Assembly: GCF_003149475.2 (NCBI RefSeq)
Contig: NZ_QFWV02000007.1
Coordinates: 372,613-431,308, forward strand
From: Oceaniradius stylonematis
Lineage (GTDB): Bacteria > Pseudomonadota > Alphaproteobacteria > Rhizobiales > Rhizobiaceae
Reading direction: 5' to 3'
Length of the DNA: 58,696 bases
How positions within the stretch are numbered: the first letter of the stretch is position 1; every line of letters begins with the position of its first letter. The translations under genes and the position numbers were made by a program. The notes below the pieces were generated by a model. That model was not told where the DNA came from, did no database searches, and worked only from the letters and a program-made list of their open reading frames with translations. Of the stretch, positions 1-9,538 are shown piece by piece.

Positions 1-151
1 TGTGAAAGCGAATAGCGGCGGCGATTTCGGCCTTGGCCTCATCCGCTGTTGCACCGGTCGCCACGCAACCGGGCAGGTCGGGGACGAAGCTGGAGAAGTT
101 GTGGCCCGCGTTTTCGATAACGATGGCGTATATGGAATCTGGCCGCCTCAT
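1..151 (-). CDS. HicB-family antitoxin-like protein (3' end outside window)
   Basis: The reverse-strand reading from the ATG at 151 begins MRRPDSIYAIVIENAG and continues with VPDLPGCVATGATADEA and an AAIRFH helix. This is the signature of the HicB-like partial RNase H fold, an antitoxin of HicA mRNA interferases. Only about 50 residues are inside the window, so any C-terminal DNA-binding domain and any neighbouring hicA cannot be judged. The start lies 2 nt after the stop of the upstream NDT/TIR-like gene, so the two are probably co-transcribed and translationally coupled. HicB-like domains also occur as solitary regulators, so a toxin-antitoxin role is inference. The family call is confident; the function is not. 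Confidence 0.75.
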   Translation of the reverse strand, partial: MRRPDSIYAIVIENAGHNFSSFVPDLPGCVATGATADEAKAEIAAAIRFH

Positions 152-153
152 CT

Positions 154-927
154 TCAGAATGGTATCTCGTCATCGAGATTACCCTTAGGCCCTTTGCGAA
201 GCTCAATAGCGTCGAGGTTTTCGTGTATCCAGTCCCAGCCGGTTAGTGTTGGGACGCATACTTCGAACTCCTCGTGGCTATTCCACCCCTGTTCAGTATC
301 TATTTTAATGAAGCCAAGTGAAATGAGCTTCTGAACCGCCAAGTTTCCGGCAAGTCCCGTGAAGCCTGCCTTTTCCATCAATTCCTTAATGCGGTAAACG
401 GACAAGCCATCGCTCGTTCCGTTCACTTCGCTTCCGATTGTAATCAGAGCAGCGATCTCATGATCGGCCAGTCCTGCTCGAGGCTTCGTGGTGGATTCGA
501 TTTTGAGTTTTTTAGTGACCTCGTTTCTTTGAGAGACGTGTTTTAAGCGTTCAGTGATGGTTTCCCGGAGTTTCTTGAAGTCGCTGGGAGACTCGCATGA
601 ATACCTTGTGATCTTCCGATGCTGGACATCAAAAGGAAATCTCTCTCTATCGTTCGAGCATATCATGACTACCGATTTGCCCGCCGCTACGGCAAAGCCA
701 AGCTCGTACCAGACGTTTGCATTGTTTTCTGTGATCTCGGCCAGACAGATTTCGGCATCTTGGATTTGTTGCTCAATCTCTTCAATTGGAACTTCGACCG
801 CTGGATCTTGATCGACCCTGTATGCATCAAACCCGGCATCTTCGATGGCCGGCCTAAATACGTCGTCGTAACGCTTATCGTAGCGGCCGCCGTCAAATGG
901 TTGAATAACAAAGCACTTCTTGGGCAT
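154..927 (-). CDS. Nucleoside 2-deoxyribosyltransferase/TIR-like domain protein with C-terminal winged helix
   Basis: The 257-residue protein starts MPKKCFVIQPFDGG. Residues ~4-90 resemble the nucleoside 2-deoxyribosyltransferase/TIR-like fold: an FVIQPFD strand, a YDDVFRPAIEDAGF helix, a QDAEICLAEIT strand and the conserved NANVWYELGFA segment with a candidate catalytic Glu at 75. Residues ~165-245 look like a winged helix (VYRIKELMEKAGF, LAVQKLISLGFI). Proteins of this fold can cleave N-glycosidic bonds of nucleotides or NAD, or sense nucleotide signals, and several serve anti-phage defence; which applies here is unknown. An ATG at 927 is chosen over an upstream TTG at 945, which lies in a hairpin. 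GC is about 45-50%, well below its neighbours, suggesting transfer. It sits directly upstream of the HicB-like gene. Confidence 0.7.
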   Translation of the reverse strand: MPKKCFVIQPFDGGRYDKRYDDVFRPAIEDAGFDAYRVDQDPAVEVPIEEIEQQIQDAEICLAEITENNANVWYELGFAVAAGKSVVMICSNDRERFPFDVQHRKITRYSCESPSDFKKLRETITERLKHVSQRNEVTKKLKIESTTKPRAGLADHEIAALITIGSEVNGTSDGLSVYRIKELMEKAGFTGLAGNLAVQKLISLGFIKIDTEQGWNSHEEFEVCVPTLTGWDWIHENLDAIELRKGPKGNLDDEIPF

Positions 928-944
928 CTTAATCCATCGCGACA

Positions 945-996
945 AGCCCCGCCTGTTATGGCGGGGCTATCCAAATCAAAGTACCACTTTGATTTG
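945..996 (-). terminator. Tandem hairpins after nrdJ
   Basis: Two perfect inverted repeats follow the nrdJ stop codon. The first has 11-bp arms at 972-982 and 986-996 with a 3-nt loop. The second has 9-bp GC-rich arms at 945-953 and 960-968 with a 6-nt loop. There is no long U tract after either, so efficient intrinsic termination is uncertain. They mark the boundary between nrdJ and the AT-rich gene downstream. Confidence 0.5.
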
Positions 997-999
997 ATG

Positions 1000-3900
1000 T
1001 CAACTACACCCGCTGGTCGCCCCGCACGTGTCGCACTTCAGGCAGGTGCCGTTGCGCACCATGGTGAAGTTGGAGCATTCGCCGCACATGTCGCCGGTAT
1101 AGCCCTGCATCACCGCCTTCATGCGCCGTTCGGCGGCGATCTGCCTGGCATCGTCCGCATCGGGCTTTTTGGCGGTGTCCGGCGACAGGCCGGTGGCCGC
1201 GGCGGCGGCGGCCTGCGCGGCTGCCTGGCGGTCGGCCTGGGCGTCGGTGGAAGCCTCGGCCTCGGTCTCCGCCTTGAAGGTCTCGGCGCGCTCGGCATAG
1301 TCGCGGTGGAAGGCCGAGACCTCCTGCTGCTGTTCGAGCACCGGCTTTTGGGCCGTGGCGAGCGCCGCACCGCTTGAGATCGCCGTCACATTGCTCGTGC
1401 CGGCGCCGGCCGGCGCGTTCTTGGGCGCATTGCCCGAGACGACCGACAGCTTGTGGCCGCGCGTCCAGCCGGTGGAGACGGGCTGGGTGGTGCCGCCCTC
1501 GATGCCCTTGCCGAGCGGGGTGGAGGAGAATTCCGACTGGTCGACATGGGCCAGATCGTGCCGGCCCAGATAGGAGATCGCCAGTTCGCGGAACACATAG
1601 TCGAGGATCGAGGTGGCGTTCTTGATCGCATCGTTCCCCTGCACCATGCCGGCGGGCTCGAACTTGGTGAAGACGAAGGCGTCGACATATTCCTCGAGCG
1701 GCACGCCATACTGGAGCCCGAGCGACACGGAGATGGCGAAATTGTTGATCAGCGCGCGCAGCGTCGAGCCTTCCTTGTTCATGTCCAGGAAGATTTCGCC
1801 CAGCCTGCCATCGTCATATTCGCCGGTGCGCAGGAACACGGTGTGGCCGCCGATCTTGGCCTTCTGGGTGTAGCCCTTGCGGCGCGTGGGCAGCTTTTCC
1901 TGCTCGCGCACCCGCTCGATCACCTTTTCGACGATCTTCTCGGTGACCTGCACCGCGCGGGCGGCGGCGGGCGCCTCGACCAGCGCATCGACCGCATCGT
2001 CCTCGTCCTCATCGTCCTCGATGATCGCCGAATTGAGCGGTTGCGACAGCTTCGAGCCGTCGCGATAGAGCGCGTTGGCTTTCAAAGCCAGCTTCCAGGA
2101 CAGCATGTAGGCGTTCTTGCAGTCCTCGACGGTCGCCGCATTGGGCATGTTGATCGTCTTGGAGATCGCGCCCGAGATGAAGGGCTGGGCGGCGGCCATC
2201 ATGCGGATGTGGCTGTCGACCGACAGGTAGCGCTTGCCGATCTTGCCGCACGGGTTGGCGCAGTCGAAAACGGGCAGGTGCTCGTCTTTGAGGTGCGGCG
2301 CACCCTCCAGCGTCATCGCGCCGCAAATGTGGATGTTGGCGGCCTCGATGTCGGCCTTGGAAAAGCCCAGCGCCGGCAGCAGCTCGAAACTGAAATCGTC
2401 GAGCTGCTCGTCGGTCAGGCCCAGTGCGTCGCGGCAGAAATCCTCGCCCAGCGTGAACTTGTTGAAGGCGAACTTGATGTCGAAGGCCGAGGCCAGCGCA
2501 CCGTTCACCGCTTCGATCTTCTCGTCGGTGAAGCCTTTGGCTTTCAGCGATGAGGGGTTGACCGCCGGCGCCTGGTTCAGATTGCCATGGCCCACCGCAT
2601 AGGCCTCGATCTCGGCGATCTCGGCTTCCGAATAGCCAAGCGTGCGCAGCGCGGCGGGCACGGCGCGGTTGATGATCTTGAAATAGCCGCCGCCGGCCAG
2701 CTTCTTGAACTTGACGAGCGCGAAGTCCGGCTCGATGCCGGTCGTGTCGCAATCCATGACGAGACCGATCGTGCCGGTCGGCGCGATGACGGTCGCCTGC
2801 GCGTTGCGGTAGCCGTTCTTTTCGCCCAGCGCGATCGCCCGGTCCCAGGCGGCGCGGGCGCGGTCGATCAGCGTGGCATCGGGGCAGTCGGCCGCCTTCA
2901 GCGCCACCGGATTGACGGCCAGATCCTCATAGCCCTGGGTTTCGCCATAGGCGGCGCGGCGATGGTTGCGCATCACGCGCAGCATGTTCTTGGCGTTCGG
3001 CTTGTAGCCGGGGAAGGGGCCGAGTTCGCCCGCCATTTCCGCCGAGGTCGCATAGGAAACGCCGGTCATGATCGCGGTCAGCGCGCCGGCAATGGCCCGG
3101 CCCTCGTCGGAATCATACGGAATGCCCGAGCTCATCAGGAGGCCGCCAATGTTGGCATAGCCGAGACCCAGCGTCCGGTACTTGTAGGACAGTTCGGCGA
3201 TCTGCCTGGACGGGAACTGCGCCATCATGACGGAAATTTCCAGAACGACCGTCCACAGCCGCACCGTGTGCTCATAGGCGGCAACGTCGATCTTCTTGGT
3301 GTCGCGGTCGGCGAACTGCATCAGGTTGAGCGAGGCCAGATTGCAGGCCGTGTCGTCCAGGAACATGTATTCCGAGCACGGGTTGGAGCCGCGAATGCGC
3401 CCGCCCGCCGGGCAGGTGTGCCAGTCGTTCATGGTCGTGTTGTAGTGCAGGCCCGGATCGGCCGACGCCCATGCGGCATAGCCGATCTTCTCCCACAGAT
3501 CGCGCGCCTTGACCGTCTCGGCGACCTTGCCGTCGATGCGGTTGATCAGGTTCCAGTCGCCATCGCTTTCGACCGTGCGCAGGAACTCGTCCGACAGCGA
3601 GACCGAATTGTTGGAGTTCTGGCCCGAGACGGTCAGATAGGCGTCCGAATCCCAATCGGTGTCGTAGGTCTTGAATTCGAGGTCCGTATAGCCCTGCCGC
3701 GCGAACTGGATGACGCGCTGAATGTAGTTTTCCGGCACCAGCGCCTTCTTGGCGGCTTTGACTTCGCGCTTCAGCGCCGGGTTCTTGTTGGGATCGAAGC
3801 AGTCGCTGTCATTGTCGGCCTCGCAATTGACGCAGGCCTTCATGATCGCGCCCATATGCCTGGCGACGGTCTTCGAGCCGGTGACGAGCGCGGCGACCTT

Positions 3901-4806
3901 CTGCTCCTCGCTCACCTTCCAGTCGATATATTTTTCGATGTCCGGATGGTCGATGTCGACGACCACCATTTTGGCCGCGCGGCGCGTCGTGCCGCCCGAC
4001 TTGATGGCGCCCGCGGCCCGGTCGCCGATCTTCAAAAAGCTCATCAGGCCCGACGACTTGCCGCCGCCCGACAGCTTCTCGCCTTCGCCGCGCAGGTGGC
4101 TGAAATTGGTGCCGGTGCCCGACCCATATTTGAACAGGCGCGCCTCGCGCACCCAAAGGTCCATGATCCCGCCTTCGTTGACCAGATCGTCGCCGACCGA
4201 CTGGATGAAGCAGGCATGGGGCTGCGGATGCTCGTAGGCCGACTTCGACTTGGTCAGCTTGCCGGTGAACGGGTCGACATAATGGTGCCCTTGGCCGGGG
4301 CCGTCGATGCCATAGGCCCAGTGCAGGCCGGTGTTGAACCATTGCGGCGAGTTGGGCGCCACGCGCTGGGTGGCCAGCATGTAGCACAATTCGTCCATGA
4401 AGGCGCGGGCATCGACTTCCGTGTCGAAATAGCCGCCCTTCCAGCCCCAATAGGTCCATGTGCCGGCGAGCCGCGTGAACACCTGGCGGGCGTCGGTTTC
4501 CGGGCCGTAGCGCTCGTCCTCGGGCAGGTCCGCCAGCGCCGCCTCATCGGCGACCGAGCGCCACAGGAAGGAGGGAACGGAGTTCTCCTCGACCTTTTTC
4601 AGGCGCGCGGGCACGCCGGCCTTGCGGAAATATTTCTGCGCCAGGATATCGGCGGCCACCTGCGAAAACTGGTCGGGCACGTCGATGTTTTCGAGCCGGA
4701 AGACCACCGAACCGTCCGGGTTCCTGATCTCGCTCGTCGCCTTGCGGAAGGCGATGTCCGCATAGGGTGACTGACCGTCCTTGGTGTAGTGCCGCTCAAT
4801 GTGCAT
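1000..4806 (-). CDS. nrdJ: Vitamin B12-dependent (class II) ribonucleotide reductase
   Basis: NrdJ reduces ribonucleotides to deoxyribonucleotides with adenosylcobalamin as radical generator, so it needs no oxygen. The 1268-residue protein begins [16 protein letters not shown], the usual N terminus of the long alphaproteobacterial type. Visible signatures include [20 protein letters not shown] in the catalytic barrel, [20 protein letters not shown], and a Cys-rich tail ([22 protein letters not shown]) that probably recycles the active-site disulfide. An Ala-rich, acidic linker precedes the tail. The ATG at 4806 is chosen because AGGGA lies 5 nt upstream and homology begins there; an earlier in-frame GTG at 4845 lacks support. 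The gene is monocistronic, with a long leader carrying NrdR-like sites. No class I or III reductase is in the window. Confidence 0.97.
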   Translation of the reverse strand: MHIERHYTKDGQSPYADIAFRKATSEIRNPDGSVVFRLENIDVPDQFSQVAADILAQKYFRKAGVPARLKKVEENSVPSFLWRSVADEAALADLPEDERYGPETDARQVFTRLAGTWTYWGWKGGYFDTEVDARAFMDELCYMLATQRVAPNSPQWFNTGLHWAYGIDGPGQGHHYVDPFTGKLTKSKSAYEHPQPHACFIQSVGDDLVNEGGIMDLWVREARLFKYGSGTGTNFSHLRGEGEKLSGGGKSSGLMSFLKIGDRAAGAIKSGGTTRRAAKMVVVDIDHPDIEKYIDWKVSEEQKVAALVTGSKTVARHMGAIMKACVNCEADNDSDCFDPNKNPALKREVKAAKKALVPENYIQRVIQFARQGYTDLEFKTYDTDWDSDAYLTVSGQNSNNSVSLSDEFLRTVESDGDWNLINRIDGKVAETVKARDLWEKIGYAAWASADPGLHYNTTMNDWHTCPAGGRIRGSNPCSEYMFLDDTACNLASLNLMQFADRDTKKIDVAAYEHTVRLWTVVLEISVMMAQFPSRQIAELSYKYRTLGLGYANIGGLLMSSGIPYDSDEGRAIAGALTAIMTGVSYATSAEMAGELGPFPGYKPNAKNMLRVMRNHRRAAYGETQGYEDLAVNPVALKAADCPDATLIDRARAAWDRAIALGEKNGYRNAQATVIAPTGTIGLVMDCDTTGIEPDFALVKFKKLAGGGYFKIINRAVPAALRTLGYSEAEIAEIEAYAVGHGNLNQAPAVNPSSLKAKGFTDEKIEAVNGALASAFDIKFAFNKFTLGEDFCRDALGLTDEQLDDFSFELLPALGFSKADIEAANIHICGAMTLEGAPHLKDEHLPVFDCANPCGKIGKRYLSVDSHIRMMAAAQPFISGAISKTINMPNAATVEDCKNAYMLSWKLALKANALYRDGSKLSQPLNSAIIEDDEDEDDAVDALVEAPAAARAVQVTEKIVEKVIERVREQEKLPTRRKGYTQKAKIGGHTVFLRTGEYDDGRLGEIFLDMNKEGSTLRALINNFAISVSLGLQYGVPLEEYVDAFVFTKFEPAGMVQGNDAIKNATSILDYVFRELAISYLGRHDLAHVDQSEFSSTPLGKGIEGGTTQPVSTGWTRGHKLSVVSGNAPKNAPAGAGTSNVTAISSGAALATAQKPVLEQQQEVSAFHRDYAERAETFKAETEAEASTDAQADRQAAAQAAAAAATGLSPDTAKKPDADDARQIAAERRMKAVMQGYTGDMCGECSNFTMVRNGTCLKCDTCGATSGCS

Positions 4807-4820
4807 GTCGTCCCTCGTGC

Positions 4821-4836
4821 CCTCTATATATAGTGT
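4821..4836 (-). promoter_or_regulatory. Candidate NrdR box next to the nrdJ start
   Basis: Read on the minus strand, ACACTATATATAGAGG matches the published NrdR-box consensus acaCwAtATaTwGtgt at 14 of 16 positions. It ends about 15 bp upstream of the nrdJ ATG. NrdR is the ATP/dATP-sensing repressor of ribonucleotide reductase genes. No good partner lies one 31-32 bp step away, so this single box is weaker evidence than the pair upstream. Confidence 0.45.
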
Positions 4837-5016
4837 CTTTTCCACAGGCCGTCACGCGGCCCGCATGATCACAAAATGCTCCCGCCCGCCGGATCGGCTC
4901 CGGCGGCCGTATCGGCCCTGTTTCCCTTGGGTTTTCACCGTCGGGCCAAAGGCCATGTCAACCAGAAGAAATGTTCGACGTCCTGCCCGCGCGTGGCGCC
5001 GCCTGCGTCGCGACGG

Positions 5017-5063
5017 CTACCTTATCTTGTGGTTAGTTGGGCCGCAAACGCTAAATATTGTGT
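5017..5063 (-). promoter_or_regulatory. Candidate NrdR box pair, probable nrdJ control region
   Basis: Forward positions 5048-5063 (ACGCTAAATATTGTGT) match the NrdR consensus at 14/16. Positions 5017-5032 match weakly (10/16) but keep the conserved right half TTATCTTGTGG. The two are 31 bp apart centre to centre, the three-helical-turn spacing expected for co-operative NrdR binding. If nrdJ transcription starts near here, its 5' leader is about 200 nt. Confidence 0.5.
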
Positions 5064-5415
5064 TAACAGCCATTTTTTCCCCTCGACCGAATCCCGCACC
5101 GATCTGTCCGGCGCACACGAAAACCCCCGCGCGGGTGCGACGGATGGCCGTCACTGCCGCGCCTGAAACGCCAACATGAACGCTGAAAAACCCAAGCGGT
5201 TCTGGCCCGCCGGACGTGCTCCCAATGTCGCACGAACGTCATAAAAGGCGACTCGTATCCGATGGTCAAGGGCTAGATTCAGGCAAAAGCGAAAACACAA
5301 CATATAGCGGTCGTGCGCGCTGAATATCGGGGACAAGTCAGACTTTGTTAACCGGTTCGGAGTCGGGTTTGCCGCGATTCTCCGCCGTCCCGGCAGACGC
5401 CGAATGGGCCGCCGG

Positions 5416-5922
5416 TCAGGCCGCCATTTTCTTCCAGCCGGTGGCAAATGCGTCCAGAAGCACCTTCAGCTCGGCTTCTTCGACCATGCCGGCGGCGTCC
5501 GCGGCGGGCACCCATTTGCGCTCGCGCTCGTCCCGTTCGGGCCAGTCCTTGGCCTGACGGGTGACCGCCAGCGCGAACACATGGGTCCGGCAGGCGATCG
5601 CCTGACCGTCATCCTCGAGCTTGTCGTAATCGTAGGTGCCGACCGGCTCGCCGGTCACGTTGCCCTCGATGCCGGCTTCTTCCCAGGCTTCACGCGCGGC
5701 GGCCTCGCCCATCGATTCGCCGGTTTCGATCCATCCCTTGGGCAGGATCCAGCGACCGGTGCCGCGGCTGGTGATCAGCAGCACCTCGGCCTTCTTCTTG
5801 CCGGCCTTGCGCCAGACAAGCGCCGCGACCTGTTCGGCGCGCACGGGATCGGGCTCAGGCGCGGCGCCGATGGCCCGCCTGAGCTGGTTCAATATCCGTG
5901 AGAGCGTGCCGTTTTCGGCCAT
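5416..5922 (-). CDS. Nudix hydrolase (diphosphoinositol polyphosphate phosphohydrolase-like)
   Basis: This 168-residue cytosolic protein has one complete Nudix box at residues 63-85 fitting G-x5-E-x7-REUxEExGU (G63, E69, R77, E78, E81, E82, G84). The box co-ordinates Mg2+ for cleavage of a nucleoside- or phosphate-linked diphosphate. The preceding ALVWRK and GRWILPKGWIETG segments and the length fit the DIPP/ApnA-type subgroup that hydrolyses diadenosine polyphosphates or inositol pyrophosphates; the actual substrate cannot be read. The ATG at 5922 has AAAGGA 4-5 nt upstream. It is transcribed with the same orientation as nrdJ but separated from it by about 600 nt. Confidence 0.88.
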   Translation of the reverse strand: MAENGTLSRILNQLRRAIGAAPEPDPVRAEQVAALVWRKAGKKKAEVLLITSRGTGRWILPKGWIETGESMGEAAAREAWEEAGIEGNVTGEPVGTYDYDKLEDDGQAIACRTHVFALAVTRQAKDWPERDERERKWVPAADAAGMVEEAELKVLLDAFATGWKKMAA

Positions 5923-6043
5923 GATGTCCTTTCGGGCGCAGCGTCCCGGTTCGCGATTCGCCTCGATGATATCGCCTATTTTGCCAGATGTGCCTGCCCC
6001 CGTACCGATTCAACTGTGAAAAGCCTGGATAAGGACGCAAAAG

Positions 6044-7285
6044 TCAGCGCGGGCGCGCGCGAACGGCGAGCACAACCGCCAGCGCGAACACGATCGCACC
6101 GCCAATGAACCACAGTCCCGGCACATTGACGATCGGATCGACCGACGAGACGTGCGCCAGCACCAGAGAGGCGAACAATGGCCCGATGACGATCGCCATC
6201 GCGTTGATCGCCTGCAGCGTGCCCTGAAGCTGGCCCTGCCGGTCGCCATCGACGCTTTTCGAGCAGATCGCCGTCAGCGCCGGCGCGCCCAACCCGTTGC
6301 CGATCACATAGAGCGCGATCAGCGGATAGACCATCCAGCCCGTGGTGGCGATGCCGTAGAGCGCCAGGGAAAGGCAGGACACCGCAAAGCCCGTGATCAC
6401 CGTCGGCCAGTCTCCGATCCGGCGCACGACCGGCCCGACCAGAAACCCCTGTACGATGACATACATCACGCCGACAAAGGCCAGCGACCATGCCGCTTCG
6501 CGCAGGCCCCATCCAAAGCGGAACTCGGTGTAGAGCACCCATGTGCCCTCGAGCCCGCGCTGCGCGGTGGCGGTGATCAAAAGCGCGATCAGGAGCGGCA
6601 TCAGCGCGGGAAAGCGGGCGATCTTGCGCAGGGAGCCGAGCGGATTGGCCTCGCGCCAGTCCGGCCGCGTGCGCCGGCGGTCTTCATCGAGCGATTCGGG
6701 CAGGAAGAAGAAGGCGAACACCAGGTTCAGCGCGCCCAGGCACGCCGCCGCGTAGAAGGGCAGGCGGATGTCGATTTCGCCCAGAATGCCGCCGAGCAGC
6801 GGGCCCAGAATGAAGCCGGCGCCGAACGCCGCGCCGATCAGTCCGAAGATGCGGGCGCGTTCCTCGGGGGCCGAAATGTCGGTGACATAGGCATTGGCCG
6901 TCGTCACCGTCGCGCCGAAAATGCCGCCGACCAGCCGGGCGAAGGCAAGCCAGACAAGCGTCGGGGCGAGGGCGGCGAAGATGTAGTCGACCGTCAGCCC
7001 GGCGAGCGTCACCAGCATGACCGGGCGCCGGCCGAATTTGTCGGAGATCATGCCGATCAGCGGCGAGAACAGGAACTGCGCCAGCGCGTAGATGGTGCCG
7101 ATGATCGCATAGGCGGCGGCGGCATCGGAAACCGTGCCGGACCCCATTGTCTGGATGAGCTTGGGCAGGATCGGCCAGGCCAGCCCGACGCCGATCATGT
7201 TGATGACGACGGTCATCAGGATCACCGCAAGCGCCCGGCGTCTGGCCGCGGCCGTCAGGACGGGCTTGGGCGCGGGAGCATCCAT
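6044..7285 (-). CDS. TetA-like major facilitator superfamily exporter
   Basis: This is a 413-residue inner-membrane protein with about 12 hydrophobic segments. Motif A reads [14 protein letters not shown] after the second segment, followed by [20 protein letters not shown] and [20 protein letters not shown], the pattern of the TCR/Tet DHA1 drug:H+ antiporters. Chromosomal members are rarely proven tetracycline pumps, so resistance should not be assumed. The gene starts 10 nt after the gpt stop, on the same strand, so it is probably expressed as the second gene of a gpt-led transcript. The 121 bp before the Nudix gene show no clear terminator. Confidence 0.9.
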   Translation of the reverse strand: MDAPAPKPVLTAAARRRALAVILMTVVINMIGVGLAWPILPKLIQTMGSGTVSDAAAAYAIIGTIYALAQFLFSPLIGMISDKFGRRPVMLVTLAGLTVDYIFAALAPTLVWLAFARLVGGIFGATVTTANAYVTDISAPEERARIFGLIGAAFGAGFILGPLLGGILGEIDIRLPFYAAACLGALNLVFAFFFLPESLDEDRRRTRPDWREANPLGSLRKIARFPALMPLLIALLITATAQRGLEGTWVLYTEFRFGWGLREAAWSLAFVGVMYVIVQGFLVGPVVRRIGDWPTVITGFAVSCLSLALYGIATTGWMVYPLIALYVIGNGLGAPALTAICSKSVDGDRQGQLQGTLQAINAMAIVIGPLFASLVLAHVSSVDPIVNVPGLWFIGGAIVFALAVVLAVRARPR

Positions 7286-7295
7286 GCGGGTGCTG

Positions 7296-7793
7296 TCAGC
7301 CCTTGCCTGCGCCGGCGATCGGTTCCTGATAGGTGAAGCCCATGTCCCAGGGGAAGAATATCCAGGTGTCCTGGCTCACTTCGGTGATGAATGTATCGAC
7401 CTGGGGCATGCCCTTGGGCTTGGCATAGACGGTGGCGAAATGCGCCTTGGGAATCATCGAGCGCACCAGTTCGGCGGTTTTGCCCGTGTCGGTCAGGTCG
7501 TCGATGATCAGCACGCCTTGGCCTTCGTCCGTGAGCAGGTCCGCGCTGATTTTCTTGAGCACATTGATCTGACCCTGCGTGTCATAATCGTGATAGGAGG
7601 CGACACAGACCGTCTCGATCACCCGGATTTCCAGTTCGCGGCTGACGATGGCCGCGGGCACGAGCCCGCCGCGCGTGATGGTGACGATCGCCTTCCATTC
7701 CTTGCTCACCGACGCGACGCGCCAGGCAAGCGCGCGCGCGTCGCGATGGAACTGGTCCCAGGAAACGGGAAAGGATTTGTCGGGCAGGGCCAT
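7296..7793 (-). CDS. gpt: Xanthine phosphoribosyltransferase
   Basis: Gpt salvages xanthine and guanine by transferring ribose 5-phosphate from PRPP. The 165-residue protein shows a [18 protein letters not shown] segment after the hood and the PRPP-binding loop [17 protein letters not shown] around residues 87-103. Its C terminus ([12 protein letters not shown]) is typical of alphaproteobacterial Gpt. The ATG at 7793 is chosen because homology begins at [20 protein letters not shown]; in-frame codons upstream are not conserved-looking. It lies 97 nt downstream of the cinA-type gene and just upstream of the exporter. Confidence 0.94.
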   Translation of the reverse strand: MALPDKSFPVSWDQFHRDARALAWRVASVSKEWKAIVTITRGGLVPAAIVSRELEIRVIETVCVASYHDYDTQGQINVLKKISADLLTDEGQGVLIIDDLTDTGKTAELVRSMIPKAHFATVYAKPKGMPQVDTFITEVSQDTWIFFPWDMGFTYQEPIAGAGKG

Positions 7794-7890
7794 GGCGCGC
7801 TCCGTGCGGGTGGTTTGGTGGGCGGCAAAAAAGATGGGGTGCGATAGCCGCGCACAGCCGCAATGGCAAGCGCCGGTTGCGGGCCGCGCC

Positions 7891-8634
7891 CTATTCGCCC
7901 CGTGCCAGCGCGTCCAGCATGCCGCGAACATCGGCAAGCGCGGTATCCAGCACGGAGGGGTCGGCGGCGCGCACCACGATCTCGGCCCAGTGCCGTCCGT
8001 CCTCATAGCGCGGATAGGAGCCGATGATCGCATCGGGATGCTCGGCCTGGATCGCGCCGAGCGGCGCGCCGATCACCCCTTCGCCGAACGGGCACTCGAT
8101 GCTGTCCGAAAGGAGCTTGCGGCCCGTGCGCAGGCTCGGCAGCACGTTGTCGAGCATGGCCTGGAAGATTGCCGGCACGCCCGCCAGCACATGCACGTTG
8201 CCGATCAGAAAGCCCGGCGCCGTGGTGACCGGATTGTCGATCAGGACAGCCCCCTCGGGCACCCGCGCCATGCGCCGGCGCGCCGCCGTGAACTCCTGTC
8301 CGCGCCTGGCGTAATGATCGGTCAGCATCGCCAAGGCGGCCGGATCGGGCTCGACCGGCAAGCCGAACGCGGCGCCGACCGCATCGGCGGTGATGTCGTC
8401 ATGGGTCGGCCCGATGCCGCCCGAGGTGAACACATAGGTGTATCGCGCGCGCAGCACGTTCACCGCCTCGATGATCGCAGCCTTGTCGTCGCCGACCACG
8501 CGGATTTCGCGCAGATCGATGCCGACGCCGGTCAGAACCCGCGCCAGATGGTGCGCGTTGGCCTCGCGCGTGCGCCCCGAAAGGATCTCGTCGCCGATGA
8601 CGATCATGGCGGCGGTGACGATTGTGTCGCTCAT
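7891..8634 (-). CDS. CinA-type molybdopterin-binding domain protein
   Basis: This 247-residue protein has an N-terminal MoCF/CinA-type domain: [20 protein letters not shown] at the start and [16 protein letters not shown] around residue 70, the glycine loop that binds molybdopterin-like ligands. It lacks the C-terminal nicotinamide-mononucleotide deamidase domain of full-length CinA, so it is the short stand-alone type common in Rhizobiales, of unknown exact reaction. The ATG at 8634 has no strong ribosome-binding site. It diverges from wrbA across 158 bp, a possible shared promoter region. Confidence 0.88.
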   Translation of the reverse strand: MSDTIVTAAMIVIGDEILSGRTREANAHHLARVLTGVGIDLREIRVVGDDKAAIIEAVNVLRARYTYVFTSGGIGPTHDDITADAVGAAFGLPVEPDPAALAMLTDHYARRGQEFTAARRRMARVPEGAVLIDNPVTTAPGFLIGNVHVLAGVPAIFQAMLDNVLPSLRTGRKLLSDSIECPFGEGVIGAPLGAIQAEHPDAIIGSYPRYEDGRHWAEIVVRAADPSVLDTALADVRGMLDALARGE

Positions 8635-8792
8635 CGTAGCAGGTCCGGCTTTCCATTGGCGTTCTACAGCGCGCGGTCCCCGCCATCAATCGCGCCGTGA
8701 TGGTGAACGCTGTGTCGCGCGATTGGCGGCTTTCGCGGGCGCGGGTCTTGGGCTTGTGTGCGCCGCAAATGCAACCCGATGGAGACCATCCG

Positions 8793-9392
8793 ATGACCAA
8801 GGTTCTGGTGCTGTACTATTCGAGCTGGGGACACATGGAGGCCATGGCGCAGGCGGCGGCCGAAGGCGCGAAGGCCGCCGGCGCCGATGTCGCCGTCAAG
8901 CGCGTGCCCGAACTCGTGCCCGAGGAGGTCGCAAAGGCCGCGCACTACAAGCTCGACCAGGACGCGCCGGTCGCCGAGCCGCTGGAGCTCGCCGATTACG
9001 ACGCGATCATATTCGGCGTCTCGACGCGCTACGGCATGATGGCCGCGCAGCTGAAGAACTTCCTCGACCAGACCGGGCCGCTGTGGATGGAGGGCAAGCT
9101 GATCAACAAGGTGGCCTCGGTCATGTCGTCGACCGCCACGCAGCATGGCGGCGCCGAACTGGCGATCCTGACGACGCAGGCCGCGCTGCAGCATCATGGC
9201 ATGATCATCGTGCCGCTGTCCTATGCCTATCAGGACCAGATGGGCAATGATGTGGTGCGCGGCGGCTCGCCCTACGGCATGACGACGACGTCCAATGGCG
9301 ACGGTTCGCGCATGCCCTCCGACCAGGAACTCGAAGGCGCCCGCTTCCAGGGACAGCGCGTCGCCGAGATTGCCGCCAAGCTCGCCGGCTGA
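8793..9392 (+). CDS. wrbA: NAD(P)H:quinone oxidoreductase, WrbA family
   Basis: WrbA is a tetrameric FMN enzyme that reduces quinones by two electrons, protecting against redox cycling. The 199-residue protein has the flavodoxin-like start [20 protein letters not shown] with the FMN phosphate loop, the [20 protein letters not shown] segment, and the [10 protein letters not shown] loop typical of WrbA. The ATG at 8793 is preceded by GGAGA 8 nt upstream. Longer in-frame versions would add about 32 non-homologous residues. The gene stands alone between cinA and the IMPase gene. Confidence 0.94.
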   Translation: MTKVLVLYYSSWGHMEAMAQAAAEGAKAAGADVAVKRVPELVPEEVAKAAHYKLDQDAPVAEPLELADYDAIIFGVSTRYGMMAAQLKNFLDQTGPLWMEGKLINKVASVMSSTATQHGGAELAILTTQAALQHHGMIIVPLSYAYQDQMGNDVVRGGSPYGMTTTSNGDGSRMPSDQELEGARFQGQRVAEIAAKLAG

Positions 9393-9538
9393 CCGGCCGC
9401 GACCGATCCTGCCGTAAACGGAGACACGCGGCCGCGCCCGGGCCCCACGGTCGCCAGGCCATGGACAAACCGGGCGCGGTACGGCAGACCGGCGGCACGC
9501 GGCTCCCGCGCGAGCAACCCGAACCGGTACGGCAGGTC

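Larger units (their letters stand above)
4807..5415 (-). other. Long nrdJ leader and intergenic region
   Basis: This 609-nt stretch separates nrdJ from the Nudix gene and has no convincing coding frame. It holds the NrdR-like boxes. On the nrdJ-sense strand it also has a perfect 8-bp hairpin (arms 4886-4893 and 4899-4906) and several shorter G+C pairings around 4905-4960, so the 5' leader may be a structured RNA. I could not match it to the cobalamin riboswitch core. A third weak NrdR-like match (13/16) lies at 5295-5310. Nothing else is recognisable. Confidence 0.5.

Noticed and set aside
2-334. Plus-strand 110-codon frame at the left edge
   Set aside because: The minus strand of the same bases encodes a clear HicB-like start and the end of the NDT/TIR-like gene.
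1453-4770. Very long open frames on the plus strand opposite nrdJ (over 700 codons)
   Set aside because: They are the antisense shadow of a high-GC gene: no recognisable domains, and biased composition rich in Arg, Gly, Val and His.
4807-5047. Cobalamin riboswitch upstream of nrdJ
   Set aside because: Some GGTGAAA and GGGAA segments are suggestive, but the conserved B12-box and core order could not be matched, so only a generic structured leader is reported.
6044-7285. Calling the exporter a tetracycline-resistance gene
   Set aside because: TetA-like motifs are present, but chromosomal members of this family are diverse and specificity cannot be read from sequence.
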